A stretch of DNA of 64,000 nucleotides from Luscinia megarhynchos (taxonomy: Eukaryota > Chordata > Aves > Passeriformes > Turdidae), in NCBI GenBank assembly GCA_034336665.1, contig CM067592.1:45475761-45539760 (forward strand), written 5' to 3'. Positions 29,001-41,000 of the stretch are shown here, in pieces; position 1 is the first letter of the stretch, and each line of letters begins with the position of its first letter. The notes under the pieces were generated by a model, which ran no database searches, was not told the DNA's origin, and was given only the letters and a program-made list of their open reading frames with translations. A program made the position numbers and the translations under genes.

Positions 29001-32000
29001 TTGAAAAGGCCTGTGTATGCCAGTTTGAGTATCTGTAACAATGAAACTGTTTTGGTACTCCCCTTTTTGGCCTGTGCATCTCTCTTCTCTCAGACAATGT
29101 CAAAATAATAATAAGGACAATAGTTTTGGGTTTTGGATCAAGTCTCAAACAATGAGTCCAGCATGAAGTGCACAAGTAAGAGTGAATGTTCCCTTCTGTC
29201 TTCTATAAAAACATTAATGTTTGGCAGTTTGGAATTGGGTGTTTTATCTGCTGCTTCCTGTTAAGTGGAATTGGTCAATTGCCATTAGTAAGAGCAGAGC
29301 TCAAGTGTATAGTTTTGATTTTTACAATTCTGTTGAAATTGTGTTTTTACTAAGGACCTTGGCATAAATAAATAAGCTTATGACTTTCATTAGTTAAATG
29401 TGGAAGTTTGACCTATGCTGAATTTAATTTAAAAATCGCCCAAATTTTAAAAAGGTGATTGAATACCATATGCTGTGTTGCTTTTCCATAGAAGCAGTTC
29501 TGAAGTTTTAGTTAGGACAGTTTGGAGAGATTTGGTGTATTAAACATTTCTCTGTCTCTACTGTCGCCCTGTTTGAGGTTGAAGATGCAGATTTGCATCA
29601 GACAGTTGAGGAAGAAAAGTGTAAACCTTTAATAGTGTTTCCAAATCCTTAGTACCTCAGATGTCCTTAAACACATTTTAGATGACCCTTTAATGTGAAA
29701 AATCACAGTTTTGTTTTTAGAGTCAAGTCTAGCCTTTCTAGGAGAGAAAGGAACCTTAGGACTAATATTTTTATAGTGACAGCCTTAGTGGTTTGTGCAT
29801 TTAAAATGCACAAATTTAAATAGAAACTGATAATAGAAACACATAACATTTCTGAAATCTTGCTGAATATTCATTATACGGTTCTCCTATAGCTTCTTTT
29901 GTTCCTTCTTGCATGGAAACTATTCAATGCAAGTACATCTGGTTTTAATTAGGTCTCATATTTCATCTTGTTCTGGTCATTAGCTTGAGATGACTGAAGA
30001 TGTAAGATATGTGTGAGAAATTTCACTAAATAGGTATATTTTTGCTTTCCTCTCTCGTAAATATAGATGAGTACTGTACTGGGAGTAATGTGTTCATTTC
30101 TTCCTAAAATAACAAATTCTATAGCAGGTATACCTACTGCTTGCAAACTTTCTAGACCCACATCTGCACAAATCATTTTGCCTCTTAAAGACAGTGCAAT
30201 TGTAGCAGAAAACTTCAATACATCTGTCACGGCTAATAGATTCTTTTTAATTTTGTGCAGTGTTTCTAATTTTTTTTTCAGATACAGTGAGAAATTATTG
30301 TTTCACTAAGCAAAATAAAAATTTTAAGTTACAGCAAAAAATTTTTTCATATATAATTTTCAACCTTTGTTTTTTCTTCTTTTTCTAGGAAATAGTTTTA
30401 CTGAATTAAGTGCTTTTGGTACAGGAGAAGGCAGTGGCTCCATATGTGTCATTATTTCTGCAGAATTCCTATATTGGCTTTTCCATGTGACATAATGTTA
30501 GTTACTGACAAGACTAAATGACTTAAAGAGCAGTAGCATTGGTGCAGTTTTGTATCTATGGCACTTGAGTTAGATGTGCATGCAAGCATGCATCTCTCTG
30601 CTTGGAGCATGCTTACATGCCATACACAAAGTACTTGCAAGTGCTCATAAGTGCTTCAAATAATTCTTTAGAGTCTTGGATACGCTGTTTGCTAAACCTT
30701 AACAGTGTAGAGCTGATTCTCCAATTCTTAGGTAATAGTGGAGCCTTTGTTGTTTTAGTTTTAGACTGTGTGATGTGGTATTTATGCTCAGTAGCATCTT
30801 CTTCAACTCATTTTACCATCCTGGTAGCAAGCTTATTCATGTTTTAGGAATAATGTACTCTGATCTTAGTACCTGTGCTGAAATCTTGCAAGTGTTTCAC
30901 CACTACTGTAGCTAAGGCAACATTTAGATAGGTACATGAAGATAAAAAATACCTTTAAAGAGGAAAAGTCCATCTCAAGTTGCTTTTTGCCCTGCTGGAT
31001 GGCCTTAGCCAAAGCAGCCAGGCTTTTAATAGGAGCAAATTTATGTGGTTTGTCTATAGAATTTGCTGTTTTTTCAGCAGCTGCATCTGCCAAAAAAAAG
31101 GCCAATGCTTTCAAATTTGGACATAAAAATTATGTATGCAAAACAGTATTATGGCTCACTATAGCTAATGGCATTGTTAAGCAAGTATTCCTGAAATCAT
31201 TGGATGAAATTATTCTTTGATGTAATATCAGTGAGTCGCTTGGTAGCAGAGAAAGTACTTGGCTCACAGTTTTTTTATGTTCTTTCCTGACCTACCAGGC
31301 ATGGATGTTTGGCTTAGGGTAGGCTTAACTCTGCACCTTCTCTCCTATTACTTATATGCAGCTGAAGTAGTTTACATTCAGTGGGAGTCAGTTTCTATTC
31401 CAGTTGGTTTTTTGGCCCCTTTACACTTCTGGCCTTGGGTTTTGCTACTTCTGCTGGTACATGCTACCCAATAGTTGTTTTGCTCCTAGGTTATTTCAGA
31501 ATTACAGAAAGGTTCTCACTTATTTGCAGTGGGAGTTTGATTGCCACATTGTGTCAGATTTTACTGTAATTTCTTTAACTTTTCTTTCAGTCAAAACATT
31601 GTATAATATCTATTCACTGTTTAAAGATTGTATTGTGCTGAATTTCAATTTCAGAAAGTGGCAAGTTTGTCTGAATTAAGTAAGAATAAATAGGATTTTT
31701 AGGTTTTATAGTTTTAGCCTCTTAATCAGAATTGAGAAATTGAAAAGTAAAATGAGTTTGGGCATTTTCTGCCTATCTTTTAAAAAGGATTGAACTCAAT
31801 TAATGGGTCACTTAGATTCATGTAAGAATTTTGAGTGCTGAGATTTCTGCTCCGAGGTAGAATACCCAGACATGATAGACACAGACAAGAGACTACTGAT
31901 TTTGTTTTGCAAGGGAAAAATACATACTTCTAGAACTAAAAAGAGGTATCAATAGCATTACAGGAAGGTACTGTCTCTGAAATATGGTAAATGTGTTCTT

Positions 32001-35000
32001 TTTGTGTTCTACGGAATATTTATAATGGATTCCAAAACCCAAACATCATGAGATGTCATTGCACACACTAAGATTCAAAACATTGTGTTGCCTGTTAAAC
32101 TTCAGGGAAAAGCTTATGTTCTCCTCTTTAGTGAGATTGGAACCTCTTCAGACAAAAGAAATACTTGGAGCAAGTGCTAGACTACTGTTTTATTCCCGAA
32201 ACCTGATTGTTCCTGTAGGATCATGTTTCATACTGAACTTGAGTACTGTGGTAAAGTTGCTTTATAAGTTTAAAGACTACTTTGTGAAAGGATGTAGAAG
32301 TGAAGTATGTCCATCTTGTAGGAATAAGCTGTGTGGTTAATTAATCACTTGCCTTGTGTGCCTAAGTCATGCCACTCTATACCACCTAGGTCACGTTACC
32401 AAAGCCTGTGGGGACTACATTGTCAAAGACTGCAGTACACATAGCAAGCTCATCGTACTCTTGTCTTGGTGCAAACTGCATTTGAAGTTCGCATCTAAGA
32501 GTTTTGTCCTCTTCACAGGAAATAATAAACCCAGCTTGTTATGACCCCTGAATACTGTAATGAGTTACAATGGGTTTTTGGGAATCTGTGCTGCAGGAGA
32601 CAGCTCTAAAGAAACTTTCAGAATCATCGATTTTGAGGAAATGTCTTCCTTCCTTCAGTTTTTCAGTATGAGGAAGATTAGTCTTCTGGATTTGTCAATC
32701 ATTTAGTTGTTAACCTCACATCTTTTATCAGGATTGTTTTTAACTGTAAGTATTCATATTATTCACCGTTCAATGTGATACTAGATCATGTATTGGGAAA
32801 GATGTTTAAAATCTCTTGTTTCCAGAATAAAAAGTTGTAGAAGAATTGTGTAAAATCACTTGTGTTTGGGTGTGTTAAAGCTTTTAGCTGATGGAGGTAA
32901 AAGCTTAAGCTTCAACTTTTAGGCTCTTAGCATTTCATTAGTGCTATGTAGACAGCAACAACACTCACCTCCAAGACTTTTTTTCTTTTACCTCCTTGTT
33001 TGCTCTCGCACTAAACTCATGTTTAACAAAGGTTTAGATTTAAATTGCCATGCCTGATGGCAGATAGCTTTGTAGCGCATTTTAGCAGCTCAGATCAGTA
33101 CTTCACTGGTGTGACCACAATGTCTCTTGTGCACCTGCAACCCCTGGCATGACAGTGGTAGTTCACTTGAACCATGCAGCTTCTTTCCAGGTTAATTTTC
33201 CTACTCCTGTGTGTATACTTATTTGTCCTGTGTTGTATTTGGAATCTGAATTAATCTGCTTGGTATGTGTTTTAAAATGGGAATGTTTGCTGCTTGGCCA
33301 TACATGGTATAAGAGATGACAGTGAAATGTGATGCTTGCAATTGTGCTCCTCAAGTTGCTCCTTATTCCTTGTGGAATGTTTCAGTTTAAGCATACTCTT
33401 TTCTACCCCTTCATGTGGCTGTTTAGTTCATATTGTAACAGCCCATGGGTTAAAATTGAAATGTCATAAAAGTTCAATTCACTCACACTATCATGTTATC
33501 AATGCCAGTGAACCAGCAGAAAGCAAGGAGTTCAGAGTGTTAAAATTTTAAACAAATTTTCCGTGGTTCATCTCCAAAAACTGTATTCTGTGAATAAAGC
33601 AAAAGACTTTTATGTCAGCATAATTAGCTCTAGTAACCTTTTGATACTTGGTCTGTGTTCTTTCCAGTGGAGATTACTAGTCTGGTGATACTTTTGATAT
33701 GCAGTAAAATTTTGATCTTATGTAGTTTGATTACTTCCAATTTGTGCAAGTATTTCTGCAGAAATTGGCTATAACTGTTATTTTCCTAGAAATTAATGTC
33801 TCCACGTATTAAAACTGTGAATTGAAGCTAACTTCTAGTTTAACTTTTGTATCTTAGTTTCAGTTTGAGATTTTTTTGGTATAATACTTTCTCTGAAAAA
33901 GTTGTTAGTACCTGCATGCAACTTTGAAAATACTGTCTTTAGAAGAAAGTTATTAGAGAATAAGCCCTTCAAAAAGCAAACTGTTCTCTAAGCATCAGAG
34001 CTGATGAAACCTACTTTCTGCTAGATTTATGCACTTCATTTTTCTCCTCCTTCCCTCTGCAGTGCCTCCCCTGTCTTCTACCTCTTTTGCTGGCCATGCA
34101 GCTGCACATGCCATGGCTGGGGTTGGAGCTGTGTACTGATTGACTGCTACCTTTTGGAGTGGTTAAGATGTGAGTCTTAATACCTGCCTTTTCTACATAG
34201 CAGATATGGATTTGGGTGTCTTCCACCAGCAGCTGGTTGTTTTGGGGTGGGATTACATTGGGGCTTGAAGAAATGTGGTCTTGGGTCTGTTTTCAAATTT
34301 GATCAAAGCTAGTCACCAGATTTCAAAAGCAACCAGTTGAGGGGAGTAATCAGGAACTTCTGTTAGTTGTAGTATAGTGAATTCTTGATAACTGTTCTTG
34401 GACAGAGGAATTGTAGAAGAGTTTCTGCTGCACAATACTTCCTTTCCATGTTTTTTCTTCCACTAGTTTGCCTATGTGTTTTCACTTGTAATTTGTAAAT
34501 GTAGCCTTCTGTCCTCTCTGTTCTGTGCGGCCCCCAAACTGACATGGAAGTACACAGGCTCCAGTTAGAGATCATAGTGCTAGACCACTGAATGCAACCA
34601 CGGCCTGAAGGCTGGCACTTGAGCACTGTACTGGGAAATGCCATAAGAACAGAAAATTCTGGAAGCTGCTTTTGCCTAGAGGTTGGAGCAGATGACCTTC
34701 TGTAGTCCCTTCCAGCCTCAGATATCTTGTGACCCTCTGATTCTATTCCTTTTTAGAACAGGTAGATTTAAATGTCACCAAACTCCCTGCTTTCGTACAT
34801 CACTAATACCTCCTGTTCAGGTTGACTAGTGTACCTTTCTCTTACTGAATTTTCTAGGGAAGGATTTTTTGGGGTTTTTTTTACCTTGTTTTAAGGCCTT
34901 TTCATTACTACATCTACTGACACTTTGGTTTTTCTGAGTTTATGGCCTTGAAACAGGAGTCTTGATACATTTAGAGTAAATGCTGAGGAACTTTGTATAT

Positions 35001-38000
35001 CTGATTTGAAAATATTCTTGCCATCTTTTCTTTAAAATGTTTTGTTTTCACTTTTGAGATATTCAGCCGTATAGAAACTTGACTTTAACAAAATGAAAAA
35101 TAAAATAAATAATACATGGGAGGAACAGTTATATTCTGGGTTGTTTATAGATTGGCAAAATGTACATTTTTGTCAGAAATTAATAAAAGCCAACTTTAGA
35201 GTAAGTTTATATCCAGAGCAAAAACCAGCTTTCTTCTTCTGGAAACAAATTGTGTGGAGGATAGAGGTGATGTGAATATTCTCCAGTTGACAGTAGACAT
35301 GGATGTCTGAAAGAGATTAGGTTCATTTCTGAACCCTTGCAGTTGAGCAGAAGTACTGTCTAGTCCCTTGAGTAGAACCTGTGATGGGAGACTAATTAGT
35401 TAAAAGATAACCTTTTTCATAAACAATGTGAGATATGATCAGAATTTTCAGTAAAATGTAGCTCATGCTATAAAAATGTGATGTCAAAATTTGGTTTGGA
35501 TTTCAATTCCTCATTTATATTCACTGGTCCATTATTTATTAAGTACAAATTTTATGGAGGCAGACAGTCTGATTGGCACTGATTTGACTTCTTAGATGTG
35601 TGGATTGTTTCAAGGATTGTATGAGCTAGATCTTAAATTAAGATGTCTATTGGAACTACAATTTTTTAACTGCTATTTTTGTGTGAGAAATAGTTTCACT
35701 TTTTTGCAATGTTTATGAAAAATTAAGTTTTAACATGTCAAATGTATGTTTTATTTGTGTGGCTGCCATCACATTGGCAGATTTTTTGCTCTGCTAAAGA
35801 ACTCAAAAAGTAGCATATTTGAAACACTTCTAGAGTTGTATTGGCTGCTGTGCTTTACTGTGCAACGTAAGAAGTAATCCAACTTAAACAATTTAATTGA
35901 GTACAAGTATAGTTTACTGGAGTAGAGGAAATGCAGCCAAGCCAGTAGCATCAGTGGGCTGAGAGAGCAGTGTGCTGGTGTAGCTGACCTGCAGATATGA
36001 TGTAAGATGCTTTTGATTATGTACAAGGAAAGCATCCTTTTGAAGATACTGAAAGCAAAATTACGGTATGCAGAAAAGCATAGAAATATTTCCAGGAAAC
36101 AAACTTAGGAGAGAAGATGGAGGAGACCTTGATGGTATGTACTGTAAAGATGTTTCCCATGCTGTAATTCAGTGAAATATCTTTGAGGCCTTACACTCAA
36201 GCCTGTTGTTTATGATGTAATATATGGTCATTTCTTTTTCAGATCGAGTCCAGTTACCCAGGAATATGATTGAAAACAGTATGTTTGAAGAGGAGCCTGA
36301 TGTGGTTGACCTGGCAAAGGAGCCTTGTTTACATCCACTGGAACCTGATGAAGTGGAATATGAACCAAGAAGCTCCCGTCTCTTGGTGCGTGGCCTTGGA
36401 GAGCATGAAATGGATGATGATGAAGAGGATTATGAGTCATCAGCAAAATTGTTGGGGATGTCCTTCATGAATAGAAGCTCGGGTCTGCAGAGTAACATGT
36501 CTGTATATAGGCAAAATCCAAATGGATCATGCTCAGTGCCCTCTACGAGGACCATGGTGGTTTGCACAGTTGTTTTTGTAATTGCATTTTCATTAATAAT
36601 AGTGATTTATCTCCTTCCCAAGTGTACATTTACCAAAGAAGGCTGCCATAAAAAAAATCATACAATGGAACTAATATACCCTTTGGCAGCCAATGGAAAA
36701 CTATTTCCATGGGCAAAAATTAGACTTCCTCCTGATGTTGTACCACTGCACTATGATCTTGTCTTGCAGCCAAATTTAACTACTCTGAAGTTTTCAGGCT
36801 CTGTAAAAATAGTGGTCAACATCCTTCATGTAACTCAGAAGATTGTACTTCACAGTTCAGGCCTTAATATCACCAAGGCAACGATTACTTCAGCACAAGG
36901 GCATGAAGCAAAGCCAGTTGAATTCCTGGAATATCCATTGCATGATCAGATTGCACTCATGGCTCCAGAGGCTCTCCTTGCAGGACAGAATTATACTGTC
37001 AATATGGAATATTCATCTAATTTATCAGACACCTACTATGGCTTCTACAAAATTTCTTACGAGGATGAGAAGTCTAAGCAGAGGTATGCCCACTAATACA
37101 GCTTCTCTGTTCTATCACTTCTAGACTGTGCTTTGATAATAGAAGTAAAAATGTTTTAAATGTTTTAAAAATGGGTTTTTTAATTGGACATTTTATACAA
37201 CTTACTCTTGTTGAGAAAAATCAGTCTTTAATCTCTTGATTAATCTACCTAAAAAATGTCTTTCATGGGTGAGTTCCTTAAGTCAGGGCAGCTTGTCCTT
37301 CAGTGAAATCTACTTCAGGATGGAGGTTGTACATAGTTGTAGGATGGCTTTTTTGATTTGTTAAATTTTCAGTTTCTTTCTTTGGAAATTCTCCCCATGA
37401 TTCTTAAGCCCTTGAATCTCAAGACAGGGACTGAGGAAACGATGTCCTGTCATCATAGGAGGAGGCCAGGTTCAAGACCACCAGAGGAACCCAGTGCAGC
37501 CCAAAGGGATGCGTCACACAGTCCTAAGGGAGCTGGGAGATGTCATTGCCAAGACACTCTCGATCATATGTGAAAAAGTCATGGCAGTCAGGCAAAGTCT
37601 CAGGTGACTGGAGAAAAAGGAAACATTGCTCTTATTTTACAAAGAGTAAATAAGGGCTTTTTAGCAGGAAGATTTTTTAAAATTGGCCCTCTACCCACAC
37701 TTCAAATGAGTCTTATGCACTTAAGAGTGTTCATGGCATGCAGGTTTTCTAGAAAAAGTGTGGTGCAATAAAAAAGAGGAAAAGCAGTGTGGATGAGCTA
37801 AGCAACTTACTGCCTGCATTAAAAACATGCATTGCCATGAAGCAGGCGTAAGAGTACAGTGGGTGTAAAAGGCAAAAATCACCTAAATGACTGAAACTCA
37901 GTGTTTTTTTTACTATTCTGATGTAGCTGCAGCTTTCTTTTCTTTTTGTATTTACATTAGTAGAAAGAGAATGCATAATTGTCCACAGAGAAAAAATATG

Positions 38001-41000
38001 ATCTGTGAGTAATTTTTTGAGGTTTTGTCCTCCTTCAGTCCAGTGCTACCTGCTTTTCTTCAGGAGCAGGATGTAACACATGTTTTGACCTGCATGTTTT
38101 TCAGTAAATCCTTTCCAGATAACTCTTTGAAGATTTCATCATTTCAATTGTCTTGCCTGACTCTTCTTTTTGCAGGGCCATTGTTTCTGTCTGCTTATTT
38201 TCTGTAGTTTTACAAATGCAGAGTACTCTGATAACCTCTGTTGTTATTGCACTTTCTGATTAAAACTCAAACTATGAAGCTGATTTTGCATGAAAATATA
38301 TTTTCTTTAGCTTAGTTTTACTCTCTTTTGAATATTTTTAATATTGTCACAAAAATATGGAATTACCTGATGGCAAAATAACTTACTTAACTTATTGCCA
38401 AAAGCAAAAAAAAAAAGTATCTTATTTATATTTTTATGCAGAATGGTTCTTTATTCTTTGTTTTTCTTCTGTACAACCTTGGGGTGAAACTGCATTAATT
38501 TGTCAGGGAGGAGAAAAGAGTAAGAAGTTGAAAGTAGGTATGCAGTAGGCATCTTGTGAGTTGTCAGCACTGTGCCTTCTCAGAAAAGCTGTATGTCCAA
38601 AAATGTTTGAATCATGGTGCAGAACAAATAAACTCCTCAAATACTTGTGAGTAGCTTGACAGTAGGTTTCAAAAAAAGCAAGGAAAAACAAAACCACAGT
38701 ATGTGCCATCTTCTCTGTTTAGTTCCAGTAAATACTTCAATTAGTAGACTTGTTGAACTCTGTGTTGTCTTGCAAGTGCATAAGTCAGATGTGCTCTCCA
38801 TCAAAAGCTGTATGCTACTTGGTATAAAAATAGTAGAGAAGGAGTGTAGACTCCTGAGGAGTCTTCTTGTGATATGAATAGCTGTCGGGTTAGAGACAAG
38901 ACAGTACATGAACTTGGACAGAATCCATCTACTAGCCAGCTCAGGGGCAGGCATAGAGTTAGATGAGCTGTGGGAACATCTGCAGGAAATGACCTGGCAA
39001 TTAGATGGAGAAGCTTCCTTGCAGATCTACTGCAGAGGTTTCCAAACTCTTATTTAGTAGGCACACTCGCTAATTTAATTTTTCAATCTTCTTTTTGTTT
39101 CCTCTCTTTGGAAACTGGCTGGCTTATATTTTGATGACTTTTTGTAAGTGTGTTGTTCCAGGTGCGTTGTTCTTTGTTCAGAAAGCAAAAAATAGCCAAG
39201 AATTTTACTCCTCAAATAAGTACATTACTGGATGTTAATAAAAAAATTTTGAAGGAAACATTTATTCTGACTAGCCTTGTCATCTACTGTTCAAAAAGCT
39301 ATTATCATAACAAGCTCTTAGAATGTTTGGAAAGGAAATGACTGTTCTATCCTAAATAAACCGACATTTATGCTTTCAGTAATTCTTATTTTACTCTTCT
39401 TCACTCTTCCCATTAGGTGGTTTGCAGCAACTCAGTTTGAACCTCTGGCAGCAAGGTCTGCTTTTCCGTGCTTTGATGAACCAGCACTTAAAGCTACTTT
39501 CTTAATCAAGATCAAAAGGGATGAGAAACTTTCCACTCTGTCAAATATGCCAAAGGTACTGCTTTTGTAGGGGAATTTTAGTAGAGCTGCTGCCTAGGTA
39601 ATCTCTTTCAGTGGTTTTGATTGTGTTTTTACTGCATTAATGTCCAGGGCATTGACCTGAGTGGATAAGCTACAAACTATATGACCTTATCAACTGCTTT
39701 CTTCTTAAAGACTTGAACTTTGTAGGAAAAGCAGCTGTTCGATGCCTTGCTCAGTGTAGGATGTTACTGACAGACAGCTGAATGACTGAAGGATTCCTAC
39801 TGAAATTAAATGAATCATTATTTTGCAAAGGTTGTGTTGTTGGTGGCATTGGTCTCAAGAGCCCTTAAGGTTTGTTTCAAGTTTTCTATTAGCTGCTGCT
39901 GCAAATGTGCAGAGTACTGGAGTACCTTCAGCAGTAGTTCGTATAACTAAGCACCTATCTTTGTGAAAGATGGGCCTGATCTTGAAGGATGTGCTTCTGT
40001 GGCTAAATGAGGTGTGGTATGAGTACAGATATAGTCAGCTCTGGAATGTGAATGAGGGATCTGACATTCTTCAGCTGGAATTTTTCAGACTAAATCTTGT
40101 AAGAGCATATCTGAATTTTATGGTGATGTTTTATGCCGTAATGCCTTTGGACAAACCTTTACGGAGGCCTTATTAATTTAGACAGATGAGAAGGACTAGC
40201 ATTACCTAGACTGTGTCTGAACTAGGTATTCTCTCATCAAATCATTAACACCATTTATCACTCAGCAGAAACTCAATACTGATACTGGTCAAATCAGTAA
40301 TGAAGAAATTACACCTTTGGTGTTGCTGGTACATTTATGTACACTGTGCAGTGTGAGTTCCAGGAAGTTGTCCAAAACTCAGGTGCTGATGCAGATGCCT
40401 TGTTTTTGAAAATCAAGCTAATAATTGCAACCTTATGAAAGAATATCTGTCCACAGTGTATGGACATTTATTTGGATGTGTAGTGATTCTTAGCTATTAC
40501 AAGAAGAAATGAACTCTGGTGGACCACTCTTCTGTTTATTGTGAACAAGAAAGGGTGCTCACTCACTCTTCTCTGCTAGGAGCTGGGCAAGTGGTTAAGG
40601 CATCTTTCAACAGCTTCCCAAGTTCTTCATGTACAGAAAGTAAATGATGGTTTAGTACTACTGCATACGCTCACAGTTAGCTCTGTTGGGTCAGAGCAAG
40701 GTGCTGATAATGCCAGGGTTATGGGTTAGAGCCTCATATAGGCCATTCACTTGAATTTAGATTCCATCGTCCTTAGAGGTTCTGTCCGCCTCAGAGTATT
40801 TTGTCATGTGTGCAGCAGACATTGCTGGAGTACTCATCTATAGCTGCATGAGCAAAAGGTCTCAGAAGTAGGCCTTGTCAGCTAGTGTGTACATCACTTG
40901 GTAATATATAGTGTCTGACATGGATTAAGGCTAGAAATAAACTGCATATTTTGGGCTTGTAGAGCTACCTTTTGTGGTTTTGTTTGTCCTGTTTTTGGTT

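Larger units (their letters stand above)
13801..36242 (+). other. LNPEP intron 1 (22.4 kb)
   Basis: Bounded by GTGAGT and TTTCTTTTTCAG. It holds three CR1 fragments of clear type (14.8, 16.5, 24.9 kb), a CR1 tail at 34.7 kb, pyrimidine-rich tracts (15,041-15,077; T-run 27,307-27,325) and no convincing internal exon. The rest, including the ORF-dense stretch 30.0-32.6 kb, shows no homology I recognise. Confidence 0.85.

Noticed and set aside
36228..36446. Minus-strand His/Pro-rich 72-codon frame
   Set aside because: Antisense to the conserved LNPEP exon 2.
40671..40745. Possible tRNA-Ile gene
   Set aside because: A- and B-boxes and stems carry several mismatches, and a CR1-like tail follows. 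It is a SINE head, not a tRNA gene.
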